Origin: a bacterium
GTDB taxonomy: Bacteria > AUK180
Direction of reading: 5' to 3'
DNA length: 17,109 bases
Assembly: GCA_021162505.1 (NCBI GenBank)
Contig: JAGGYO010000174.1
Coordinates: 1 to 17,109, forward strand
A model generated the notes under the pieces. That model ran no database searches. It was not told where the DNA came from and saw only the letters and a program-made list of their open reading frames with translations. A program made the translations under genes and the position numbers. Position 1 is the first letter of the stretch, and each line of letters opens with the position of its first letter. Positions 1 through 6,285 of this stretch are shown here, in pieces.

Positions 1-68
1 ATACATATACATATATATAAACGCAAAAAATATCAAAAGGTTACATTATAGAGAACGGTGGTCTTATT
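1..68. other. Non-coding left edge, downstream of apgM
   Basis: This short AT-rich stretch follows the apgM stop codon in the direction of transcription. It starts with alternating purine-pyrimidine sequence (TA/CA steps, about 1-19). I see no GC-rich stem followed by a T-run, so no intrinsic terminator is visible here; the transcript may end or continue outside the window. A TATAAT-like hexamer on the minus strand at 45-50 has no convincing -35 partner. Confidence 0.6.
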
Positions 69-1271
69 TTAAGCGCCGTATTTGTCCAGTTTACCTGAAT
101 GTGCTAAAAGAAGCGGGATCTCGTATATGGCATTGATCCTTGAAATAGAACCGAGCCTACAATTTTTTTCACTAAATACTAAATTATCAGCTCTCACATT
201 CTTTGAATATATCATGATGGGAACCGGATGCCATGAATGTGCCTTCATTGGGCACGGCGTGGAATGATCTCCGGTTATCAAAATAACATCTGGATTTAAT
301 TTGGTAATTGCCGGAATAATTTTATCAAATTCTTCTATGACATGTTTTTTTGCTTCAAAATTTCCGTCTTCTCCGTATGAATCTGTCTTTTTTACATGAA
401 AAAAGAAATAATCATATCCTTTGTTCCAATTTTCCTCCAATGCCTTCGCAAGATCGATCATATTAGGACCAACATGCGCGAGTGTCATTCCAACTAAACT
501 GGCAAGGCCTTTGTACATGGGATATTGTGCTATGGCAATTGGAGTCAGTTTAAATCTTTCCTCAAAGGTAGCTAATCCAGGATCTCTTGCAAAACCTCTT
601 AATAAAATACCATTGACCCTATCTCCATTAATTCCTTTCAAAATATAATCAATTAATTTATTGATCTTATCTGCGCTTTGTTTGGCTTCCGGTAATTTTT
701 CTTCAATGTATTTATAGGGGAGATCAACCTTTTGGGGATCGGCATCATTCAACCGAAAATCAAGTTTATCATCCAGAATTTCTAAAACGAAACGATGTTC
801 TTTAACTGTATAAACCTTTGCATCTAATTCTTTATAATCTTTAAGAATAATATTTATTTTTTCACAGATCTTTTCATTTTTTTCTGTTGGAATTCTTCCT
901 GCGCGACGGTCCAAAACAATTTTATTTTCATCAAGTGTACAAAAATTTCCCCTGGCATAGACCGCTTCTTTTTTCATGGTCAAACCAATTCCCAATGCTT
1001 CAAGAACACCACGGCCAATATCATTTATCAACGGATCATAGCCAAACAGTGCCAAATGACCGGGACCAGATCCGGGTGTAATTCCGGGAAATATGGGATC
1101 AACAAGCCCTAATGATGATTCTTTAGCTAATTTATCAAGATTTGGTGTATTCGCCGACTCTAAGGGCGTTTGTCCCGTAGCTGAATGAATATCACCCAGA
1201 CCATCAAGAATGATCTGTAATATTTTTGTTTCGGAATTCTGGACCAGTCTTTCTACAACTGATATATCCAT
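69..1271 (-). CDS. apgM: 2,3-bisphosphoglycerate-independent phosphoglycerate mutase, archaeal type (ApgM)
   Basis: This 400-residue protein belongs to the alkaline phosphatase superfamily and probably interconverts 3- and 2-phosphoglycerate in glycolysis and gluconeogenesis in the cytoplasm. Visible marks are the metal-site start IILDGLGD (D23), NTPNLDKLA (41-49), the nucleophile loop TPGSGPGHLALFGYDP with S68, DRRAGRIPT (121-129), TDSYGEDG (D297) and the C-terminal metal pair in ITGDHSTP (D335, H336) with SWHPVP (H348). The position four residues after D297 is E301, where the superfamily usually has His. It starts 2 nt after the rplQ stop, with AAGGA about 6 nt upstream of ATG, so it is cotranscribed with the alpha block. 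Related families include proposed ApgM-like homoserine kinases; the DGLGD and HLALFGYDP motifs favour the mutase, but the exact substrate is inferred. Confidence 0.88.
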   Translation of the reverse strand: MDISVVERLVQNSETKILQIILDGLGDIHSATGQTPLESANTPNLDKLAKESSLGLVDPIFPGITPGSGPGHLALFGYDPLINDIGRGVLEALGIGLTMKKEAVYARGNFCTLDENKIVLDRRAGRIPTEKNEKICEKINIILKDYKELDAKVYTVKEHRFVLEILDDKLDFRLNDADPQKVDLPYKYIEEKLPEAKQSADKINKLIDYILKGINGDRVNGILLRGFARDPGLATFEERFKLTPIAIAQYPMYKGLASLVGMTLAHVGPNMIDLAKALEENWNKGYDYFFFHVKKTDSYGEDGNFEAKKHVIEEFDKIIPAITKLNPDVILITGDHSTPCPMKAHSWHPVPIMIYSKNVRADNLVFSEKNCRLGSISRINAIYEIPLLLAHSGKLDKYGA

Positions 1272-1273
1272 AA

Positions 1274-2083
1274 TTATTCCTTTGGTTCTTCGGGTTTTTC
1301 TTCTACTTTCTCTTCTTGAGGTTTATTTTCTTCCTTTTTTTCTTCAACTTTCGGTGCTTCTGCTTTAACCTTGATTTTTTCTTCTACTTTTGGTTCTTCT
1401 TTCTTCTCTTCCTTTGGTTGAATCTCTTCTTCCTTTTCTTCCTTTGGTACTTCAGCTTTTACTTCTTCTTTCTTTTCTTCTACCTTCTTTTCTTCATTAA
1501 CTTCTTCTTTTACTTCTTTTATTTTTTCAACCTTAATTTCTTCCTTGATCTCTTCAACCTTTTCTTCAACCTTGACCTCTTCTACAGGAGCTTTTACTTC
1601 TTCCGTCTTAGGGGTTTCTTCAATATTTTTTTCTTCGACTTTCGTTTCAGCTTTGATCTCTTCTTTTACAGGTTTTTCGGAAACAACCTTCTTCGGTGCT
1701 TTCTTTTTAGTGTCCTTTGGTTCGTATTTTCCTGTTAATTCAATAATAGCCAACCTAGTGGCATCCCCGGGGCGTACCGAAGTTCGCATTACTCTGACAT
1801 ATCCGCCAGCTCTTGAATTTAAAAATACGATAAACTCATCTGAAAACAATTTTTTGAAAGCATCCTTTGTCCTTAATATACTAATGGCTTTTCTTTTGGC
1901 TGAAAGATCATTTTTTCTCATCTTTGATAAAAAATTATCTGCGTATCTTTTCAGTTCTTTTGCTTTAACAATCGTGGTCTCAATTCTTCCGTGAATAATC
2001 AATTGGTCTATGAGATTTCTCATTAAGGCCTTTCTATGTGCAGCAGTCCTGTTCAATTGATGTGTTTTGTTTCTATTTCTCAT
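1274..2083 (-). CDS. rplQ: 50S ribosomal protein L17 (bL17) with long Glu/Lys C-terminal tail
   Basis: Residues 1-120 are a normal bL17 core: MRNRNKTHQLNRTAAHRKAL at the start, the HGRIETTIVKAKELK segment (31-45) and the terminal GGYVRVMRTSVRPGDATRLA region (93-112). L17 binds 23S rRNA near the exit of the peptide tunnel. The family usually ends near residue 115-130; here a further 149 residues (121-269) follow, made almost only of Glu, Lys, Val, Pro, Ala and Ile with no predicted fold. By hand count the tail has about 41 Lys and 54 Glu/Asp. The start lies 4 nt after the rpoA stop, with AGAGG upstream inside rpoA. No frameshift is seen; the tail is one open frame to a TAA. Confidence 0.96.
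   Translation of the reverse strand: MRNRNKTHQLNRTAAHRKALMRNLIDQLIIHGRIETTIVKAKELKRYADNFLSKMRKNDLSAKRKAISILRTKDAFKKLFSDEFIVFLNSRAGGYVRVMRTSVRPGDATRLAIIELTGKYEPKDTKKKAPKKVVSEKPVKEEIKAETKVEEKNIEETPKTEEVKAPVEEVKVEEKVEEIKEEIKVEKIKEVKEEVNEEKKVEEKKEEVKAEVPKEEKEEEIQPKEEKKEEPKVEEKIKVKAEAPKVEEKKEENKPQEEKVEEKPEEPKE
1277..1723 (-). repeat. Low-complexity Glu/Lys coding tract of the rplQ tail
   Basis: The coding strand here is strongly purine-rich (GAA, GAG, AAA, AAG codons), so the plus strand shows long CTT/TTC runs. Degenerate units built on VEEK, EEVK and PKEEK recur; a KAEVPKEEK-like block near residues 209-217 has a KAEAPKVEEK counterpart at 240-249. The units are irregular, not a clean tandem repeat. 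Such tracts often change length between close relatives. Confidence 0.8.
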
Positions 2084-2087
2084 TTTA

Positions 2088-3056
2088 TTACCTCTTTTTG
2101 AATTGCATTCCTAAATACAATTTTTTCTCTTCTAATCTTTTTTCTATCTCTTTTAAAGACTTTGAACCAAGATTCTTCATCTTCATTAATTCATCTCTTG
2201 ACATTGAGACCAATTGTTTGATTTTGGTTATTTTTGAACTTACCAAGCAATTTAATGGTCGCTTGGAAAGATCCAGTACTTCGATAGATTCGGCAAGATA
2301 TTGATTTTCTTCTTCTTCCTTTTTTCCCTTAACATCTTTCACCGGTTCATCTTCTTCAAAATCAACTAGTGTTGTAAATATATCTTTTAATATCTTAGCG
2401 CTAAACGGAATAAACACCTCAGCATTTTGTGTTCTATTATGCCAAACTTCAAGGGTTAATTTTTCAAAATTTCTAATTGTGCCAACTCGAATATCTTCAT
2501 CTACATTATAATTTATCTTTAAAATAGGTGAGAAAAGCGCATCAACAGCAATAAAATTAACTGGCTTGTTCTCCAAGGACATACTATCAGAAAGTTCAAA
2601 GCCAATACCTTTTTTGATATAAACATTAAGATCAACCTTTTCTTTTCCTGTAACCTCAAGAATTACCTGATCCTTATTAATAACAGTTAGAAATGAATTA
2701 TTATCCTCCAGATCTTTACCTGTAATGACACAAGGACCCTGTTTATTAATATTGATCTCTAATTCTTTTTCATCTGTGGTAAGATTAATAGTCTTTAAAT
2801 TCATAATAATCTCAGTCGCATCCTGATAAATTCCCTCGGTACTGTCCAATGCATGCTGGAAACCTTCTAGTGTATATCCATAAACCGCACTTCCTTCCAT
2901 TGAAGACAGTAATACTCTTCTCAAAGCGTTACCAATAGTATTTCCATAACCTCTCATAAGGGGTTCGATGGAAAATCTAATATAACCTTCTTCATTTTTA
3001 TTTTCTTCTATCCTATAACCTTTTGGTAAGGTTAATAAAGACCAATTCATTGTCAT
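2088..3056 (-). CDS. rpoA: DNA-directed RNA polymerase subunit alpha
   Basis: The 322-residue alpha subunit dimerises to start RNA polymerase assembly, and its C-terminal domain contacts UP elements and activators. The N-terminal domain shows the signature GNTIGNALRRVLLSSMEG (38-55) and EGIYQDATEI (74-83). An acidic/lysine linker (about 233-252, EEDEPVKDVKGKKEEEE) leads to the C-terminal domain (254-315) with RPLNCL (266-271) and MKNLGSKSLKEIEKRL (293-308). R266 and N269 align by eye with the DNA-contacting R265 and N268 of E. coli. The start at 3056 is preferred to the ATG two codons later because AAGGAG lies 7 nt upstream. It sits between rpsD and rplQ, as in most bacteria. Confidence 0.98.
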   Translation of the reverse strand: MTMNWSLLTLPKGYRIEENKNEEGYIRFSIEPLMRGYGNTIGNALRRVLLSSMEGSAVYGYTLEGFQHALDSTEGIYQDATEIIMNLKTINLTTDEKELEININKQGPCVITGKDLEDNNSFLTVINKDQVILEVTGKEKVDLNVYIKKGIGFELSDSMSLENKPVNFIAVDALFSPILKINYNVDEDIRVGTIRNFEKLTLEVWHNRTQNAEVFIPFSAKILKDIFTTLVDFEEDEPVKDVKGKKEEEENQYLAESIEVLDLSKRPLNCLVSSKITKIKQLVSMSRDELMKMKNLGSKSLKEIEKRLEEKKLYLGMQFKKR

Positions 3057-3069
3057 ATATAAACTCCTT

Positions 3070-3726
3070 TTATCTTGAATAATATTCTATGATCAAATTT
3101 TCTTTCAATGTGGGAAAATATTTTTCTTTGATCTCTTCCGGCCTTGGTGGTTCTTCCAGGTGACCTGTTTTAGCATCTTTGTTCAATGTTAACCATTCAG
3201 GGACCTTCGAAGGATCAATATCCTGGATCATTTCCTCTAAATTTTTCTGTCTTTCTAAAACTTCCTTTCTGAATTCAATAATATCTCCGGTTTTTAAAAT
3301 GTACGAAGGGATGTCGACTTTTTTCTTATTGATCATGAAACTTCCATGTGTGACCATTTGTCTTGCATGCATCTTGGATCGGGCAAATCCCAATCTGAAA
3401 ACTATCATATCAAATCTTGATTCCAAAAGTTTGAATAAATTCTCTGATTTTGTACCTTCTTTTATAGTCGCTGCTTTTTTAACATAATTGGAAAATTGCT
3501 TTTCTGTGATGAGGTAATATCTTTTCATTTTTTGTTTTTCTCTAAGCTGTACTCCATAATCTGTTAATCTTCTTCTAAATTTCCCGCTTGTTCCCGGGAT
3601 ACCTCTTGATTTTTTTGTTTTAGAAAATTCCATTGGACACTTTTCTGTATAGCATCTTTCGCCTTTCAAAAATAATTTTGTTTGTTCCCTTCTACATAAT
3701 CTACAAACGGGTCCTGTATACTTCAT
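3070..3726 (-). CDS. rpsD: 30S ribosomal protein S4 (uS4), zinc-binding form
   Basis: S4 binds the 5' domain of 16S rRNA early in small-subunit assembly and is an mRNA-entry protein. The 218-residue product begins MKYTGPVCRLCRRE and carries four cysteines (C8, C11, C25, C30) in the pattern of zinc-binding S4 proteins. The KRRLTDYGVQLREKQK-like segment (51-67, here RRRLTDYGVQLREKQ) is followed by the S4 RNA-binding domain (about 102-165), including ESRFDMIVFRLGFARSKMHA. It ends in the usual LIIEYYSR. GGGAGGAG lies 4 nt before the ATG, and rpsK ends 12 nt upstream. In E. coli S4 is the alpha-operon translational repressor; no such target is identifiable here. Confidence 0.98.
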   Translation of the reverse strand: MKYTGPVCRLCRREQTKLFLKGERCYTEKCPMEFSKTKKSRGIPGTSGKFRRRLTDYGVQLREKQKMKRYYLITEKQFSNYVKKAATIKEGTKSENLFKLLESRFDMIVFRLGFARSKMHARQMVTHGSFMINKKKVDIPSYILKTGDIIEFRKEVLERQKNLEEMIQDIDPSKVPEWLTLNKDAKTGHLEEPPRPEEIKEKYFPTLKENLIIEYYSR

Positions 3727-3738
3727 TCTGCTCCTCCC

Positions 3739-4143
3739 TTAAACTCGTCTTCTTTTTCTTGGTTTACAACCATTGTGCGGAACAGGGGTAATATCTTCAA
3801 TAAAACCAATGCTTACACCTTTGGCAACGATAGATCTAATAGCAGTATCTCTTCCTGCACCAGGTCCATTAACAAAAATATTGGCTTTTCTCATATTCAA
3901 TGTGTCCACAGCATATTGAGCAACTTTTTCTGCAGCTTTTCCGGCTGCATACGGTGTGCTCTTTTTCGAGCCCTTAAAACCAACACCACCTGCACTGGAC
4001 CATGCTAAGGTATTTCCTTCCAGATCCGATAAAGTGACAATAGTATTATTAAAGGTTGACTGAATATGGAATACACCTTCTAAAATGGTTCCAATTTTCT
4101 TTTTCTTTTTTGAAACCTTTCCTTTCTTCTTATCCTTCGCCAT
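3739..4143 (-). CDS. rpsK: 30S ribosomal protein S11 (uS11)
   Basis: S11 lines the platform of the small subunit near the mRNA exit and the 16S 690 loop. The 134-residue product has a lysine-rich start (residues 3-16), then HIQSTFNNTIVTLSD, the AWSSAGGVGFKGSKKSTPYA signature, VNGPGAGRDTAIRS and the almost invariant C-terminus NGCKPRKRRRV. AAAGGAG stands about 8 nt before the ATG. The 16-nt space from rpsM is the largest gap of the whole cluster. Confidence 0.98.
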   Translation of the reverse strand: MAKDKKKGKVSKKKKKIGTILEGVFHIQSTFNNTIVTLSDLEGNTLAWSSAGGVGFKGSKKSTPYAAGKAAEKVAQYAVDTLNMRKANIFVNGPGAGRDTAIRSIVAKGVSIGFIEDITPVPHNGCKPRKRRRV

Positions 4144-4159
4144 TATTTAAACTCCTTTA

Positions 4160-4531
4160 CTACTTTTTCTTTCTACCGCCGATGGCAGGTCGGGCACCTT
4201 TATGGCTTCTTGCATTTGCCTGTGTATTTTGCCCGCGGACCGGTAATTTTCTCATATGTCTGATCCCTCTATAACATCCGATCTCTTTGAGAGTTCGAAT
4301 ATTCATCATGATCTCTGATCTAAGGTCACCTTCAACCTTATAGTTATTTTCAATGATATTTCTTATCTTTTGAACATCATCATCACTTAGATCTTTTATC
4401 CTTTTTTCGGGATCAATTTTTGCCGAAGCAATTATCGCTTTTGCTGTTGTCAATCCAACTCCGAATATAGATGTTAATCCAATTGTAACCTTTTTATTTT
4501 TTGGAATTTCTACTCCTGAAATACGTGCCAC
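4160..4531 (-). CDS. rpsM: 30S ribosomal protein S13 (uS13), GTG start
   Basis: S13 sits in the head of the small subunit and makes bridges to the large subunit and contacts with P-site tRNA. The 123-residue product opens MARISGVEIPKNKK, has the helix-hairpin region SIFGVGLTTAKAI (21-33) and the signature GCYRGIRHMRKLPVRGQNT (85-103). The start codon is GTG, chosen because AAGGAGG lies exactly 5 nt upstream and the N-terminus matches the family. The C-terminal tail ARSHKGARPAIGGRKKK differs from the common ARTRKGP type. rpmJ ends 11 nt upstream. Confidence 0.97.
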   Translation of the reverse strand: MARISGVEIPKNKKVTIGLTSIFGVGLTTAKAIIASAKIDPEKRIKDLSDDDVQKIRNIIENNYKVEGDLRSEIMMNIRTLKEIGCYRGIRHMRKLPVRGQNTQANARSHKGARPAIGGRKKK

Positions 4532-4536
4532 TTATT

Positions 4537-4543
4537 CCTCCTT
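4537..4543 (-). promoter_or_regulatory. Strong Shine-Dalgarno site for rpsM (GTG start)
   Basis: The minus-strand sequence AAGGAGG ends 5 nt before the GTG of rpsM and overlaps the TAA of rpmJ by one base. It supports GTG as the true start, since no in-frame ATG is nearby. Confidence 0.9.
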
Positions 4544-4659
4544 TATCCCTGTCTCTGTTTATGCTTGGGATTTCTTGAGCATATAACCATAACTACGCCC
4601 TTTCTCTTAATAATTTTGCAGTACTCACACATCTTTTTAACTGACGATCTTACTTTCAT
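4543..4659 (-). CDS. rpmJ: 50S ribosomal protein L36 (bL36), zinc-binding form
   Basis: Direct translation of this interval gives a 38-residue protein beginning MKVRSSVKKMCEYCK and ending VICSRNPKHKQRQG, a clear bL36. Residues C11, C14, C27 and H33 form the CCCH zinc site of the C+ type. L36 stabilises 23S rRNA near the GTPase-associated region of the large subunit. The ATG lies 1 nt after the infA stop, with AGGAGAGG inside the infA 3' end as the ribosome-binding site. It sits between infA and rpsM, the standard place in the spc/alpha junction. Confidence 0.98.
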   Translation of the reverse strand: MKVRSSVKKMCEYCKIIKRKGVVMVICSRNPKHKQRQG

Positions 4660-4660
4660 T

Positions 4661-4882
4661 TTATCCTCTCCTAATAATTCTGCCTTTTGTTACATCAAAT
4701 TTACTTAATTCCACGATGACCTTGTCACCTGAGTTCAATTTGATAAAGTGCAATCTCATTTTCCCTGAAATAGTGCAATCTATCACCATTCCATTCTCCA
4801 ATTTTACTCTAAAAACCGTATTGGGCAATTGTTGTAGAACTTCGCCGTCTACATAAAATTTATCTTCGCTTTGTTTGATCAT
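4661..4882 (-). CDS. infA: Translation initiation factor IF-1
   Basis: IF-1 blocks the A site of the 30S subunit during initiation. The chosen 73-residue product starts MIKQSEDKFYVDGEVLQQLP and shows the S1/OB-fold marks PNTVFRVKLENG, ISGKMRLHFIKLNSGDKV and DVTKGRIIRR, matching the usual 71-73 residues. The frame is open upstream to 4933 (a TTG), but that extension lies inside map and is absent from the family. The ATG at 4882 shares the ATGA overlap with the map stop, so translation is likely coupled; the upstream GGAGAGAGA is rather far from the start. Confidence 0.97.
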   Translation of the reverse strand: MIKQSEDKFYVDGEVLQQLPNTVFRVKLENGMVIDCTISGKMRLHFIKLNSGDKVIVELSKFDVTKGRIIRRG

Positions 4883-5625
4883 ACCGTTAATCTCTCTCCA
4901 CCGTTCTTTTTCACAAGAAACATATTTTCCCAATGTGCCGAACGCTTATGATCTCTTGTTGCCACTGTCCAGCCATCTGCTAATGTTTTAACTTGAAAAC
5001 CACCTTCATTGACCATCGGTTCAATACAGATAATCATATTTTCCTCTAAGGTAAAACCTTGATTGGGTACACCAAAGTGGGGAACTTGTGGTTCTTCATG
5101 TAAATTCCTTCCAATACCGTGACCTACATAATCTAAGACAGTGGAACATCCCTTGCCTTCCACATATTTTTGTATTTCAAAACCCAATGTTCCCAATTTT
5201 GTGCCTGGCTTTGCATTTCTACCGCCGATCTCACATGCTTCATGTGCAGTATCTATCAATCTTTGAGCATTGGACTCATTTGAATCTACAAGATAACTTC
5301 TGGCCATATCACTATAATAATCCTTATAAATAAGGCCAAGATCTATTTTCAGAATATCCCCTTTAGCAAGTTTTCTCTCTTTTTTGGGAATACCATGTAC
5401 AACCTCATCGTTTAAAGAAACACATGCAGTATTGGGAAATCCGGAATACCCCAGAAAAGCAGGTTTACAACCGATCCCAATGATCTTATCGTGGATTATC
5501 TTATCCAGTTCATAAGTTGAGATACCTTCGTGAATATATTTTTCGGTTCCTTTGAGTATTTCAAAGAGCAAATGCCCGGCTTTACGCATTATTTCAATTT
5601 CTTTTTTACTTTTTATCAAAGACAT
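4879..5625 (-). CDS. map: Methionine aminopeptidase, type I
   Basis: This 248-residue enzyme removes the initiator methionine from nascent proteins at the ribosome. All expected metal and catalytic residues are visible: H77 (VVHGIP), D95 (KIDLG), D106 (YSDMAR), H169 (GHGIG), E202 (IEPM) and E233 (HWENMF), each two positions before its E. coli counterpart. H176 in NLHEEP matches the second-shell His. The last segment reads SAHWENMFLV, where most type I enzymes have an FEHT-like sequence, but the metal Glu is kept. The gene overlaps adk by 10 nt, uses AGGA upstream, and ends in an ATGA overlap with infA. The adk-map-infA order is the usual one. Confidence 0.98.
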   Translation of the reverse strand: MSLIKSKKEIEIMRKAGHLLFEILKGTEKYIHEGISTYELDKIIHDKIIGIGCKPAFLGYSGFPNTACVSLNDEVVHGIPKKERKLAKGDILKIDLGLIYKDYYSDMARSYLVDSNESNAQRLIDTAHEACEIGGRNAKPGTKLGTLGFEIQKYVEGKGCSTVLDYVGHGIGRNLHEEPQVPHFGVPNQGFTLEENMIICIEPMVNEGGFQVKTLADGWTVATRDHKRSAHWENMFLVKKNGGERLTV

Positions 5626-6284
5626 AATAATTCCTGCTTTAATAAATTAAAAACATTTTGTATTCTACCATTTCCATTGATTTTAGTCAACTTTTTTTCA
5701 CTTTGATAAAAAGATATCAATGGAGCTGTATTTTCTTTGTATACATTTAATCTATGCTTGACAGCGTCCTCTTTATCGTCTTCTCTCTGGACCAATTGAA
5801 CATTACATTCATCACATAAATTGTCCTTATGGGGAGGAAGGGTTAATAAATTATATACCTTGGCACAATCGGGGCAAACACGCCTTGAGGAAATTCTTTC
5901 AATGATGGAATCAAATGGAACATCGAAATAGATCACACTGTCAATATGAATCTCGCTCTCTTCCGATATTCTCTTTAAGTCCTCTGCTTGTTTTAATGTT
6001 CTGGGATATCCGTCAAGAATAAATTTAGTATCCTTTGATATTGAATTGAACTTTTCTAAAATGATCTCTTTCATTGTTTCATCACTGACAAGATCACCAT
6101 TTTCAATTATCACTTGAACTTTTTTTCCTAATTCATTTCCTGACCGAACGCTCTCTCTTAATATATCTCCCGTGGAATAGTGTTTATACCCAAGTTCTTC
6201 TGAAAAATTCTCTGATTGTGTCCCCTTACCACATCCCGGGGGACCTAAGAAAATAAGGTGTTTTTTACAGATCTCAAATGTCAT
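5616..6284 (-). CDS. adk: Adenylate kinase, zinc-LID type
   Basis: The enzyme converts ATP plus AMP to two ADP in the cytoplasm. The chosen product has 222 residues: P-loop GPPGCGKGTQ (14-23), the AMP-binding STGD (37-40), the DGYPRT motif (91-96), and a long LID with C137, C140, C157 and C160, a Cys4 zinc knot where Bacillus-type enzymes often have Cys3-Asp. The ATG at 6284 follows the secY TAA by a single base. The open frame reaches back to 6329 inside secY, but that extension is not part of the family and has no ribosome site, so coupling to secY termination is likely. Confidence 0.97.
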   Translation of the reverse strand: MTFEICKKHLIFLGPPGCGKGTQSENFSEELGYKHYSTGDILRESVRSGNELGKKVQVIIENGDLVSDETMKEIILEKFNSISKDTKFILDGYPRTLKQAEDLKRISEESEIHIDSVIYFDVPFDSIIERISSRRVCPDCAKVYNLLTLPPHKDNLCDECNVQLVQREDDKEDAVKHRLNVYKENTAPLISFYQSEKKLTKINGNGRIQNVFNLLKQELLCL

Positions 6285-6285
6285 A

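Noticed and set aside
1..19. Tandem TA/CA dinucleotide run as a repeat element
   Set aside because: Too short and irregular at the window edge to call a repeat or regulatory site.
29..70. Possible promoter (TATAAT-like at 45-50, minus strand) for a gene left of the window
   Set aside because: There is no convincing -35 hexamer at the right distance and the downstream gene is not in view; AT-rich sequence gives such matches often.
1316..1738. Plus-strand open frame rich in Phe and Leu
   Set aside because: It is the complement of the Glu/Lys tail of rplQ; GAA and AAG codons read backwards give Phe and Leu codons. No ribosome site or family likeness.
1274..2083. Frameshift or gene fusion as the cause of the long L17
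   Set aside because: The core and tail are in one frame with no second start or domain in the tail, and apgM follows directly with its own ribosome site.
4883..4933. Longer IF-1 start 17 codons upstream
   Set aside because: It begins with TTG inside map, makes the protein longer than the family, and the ATGA overlap with the map stop gives the normal N-terminus.
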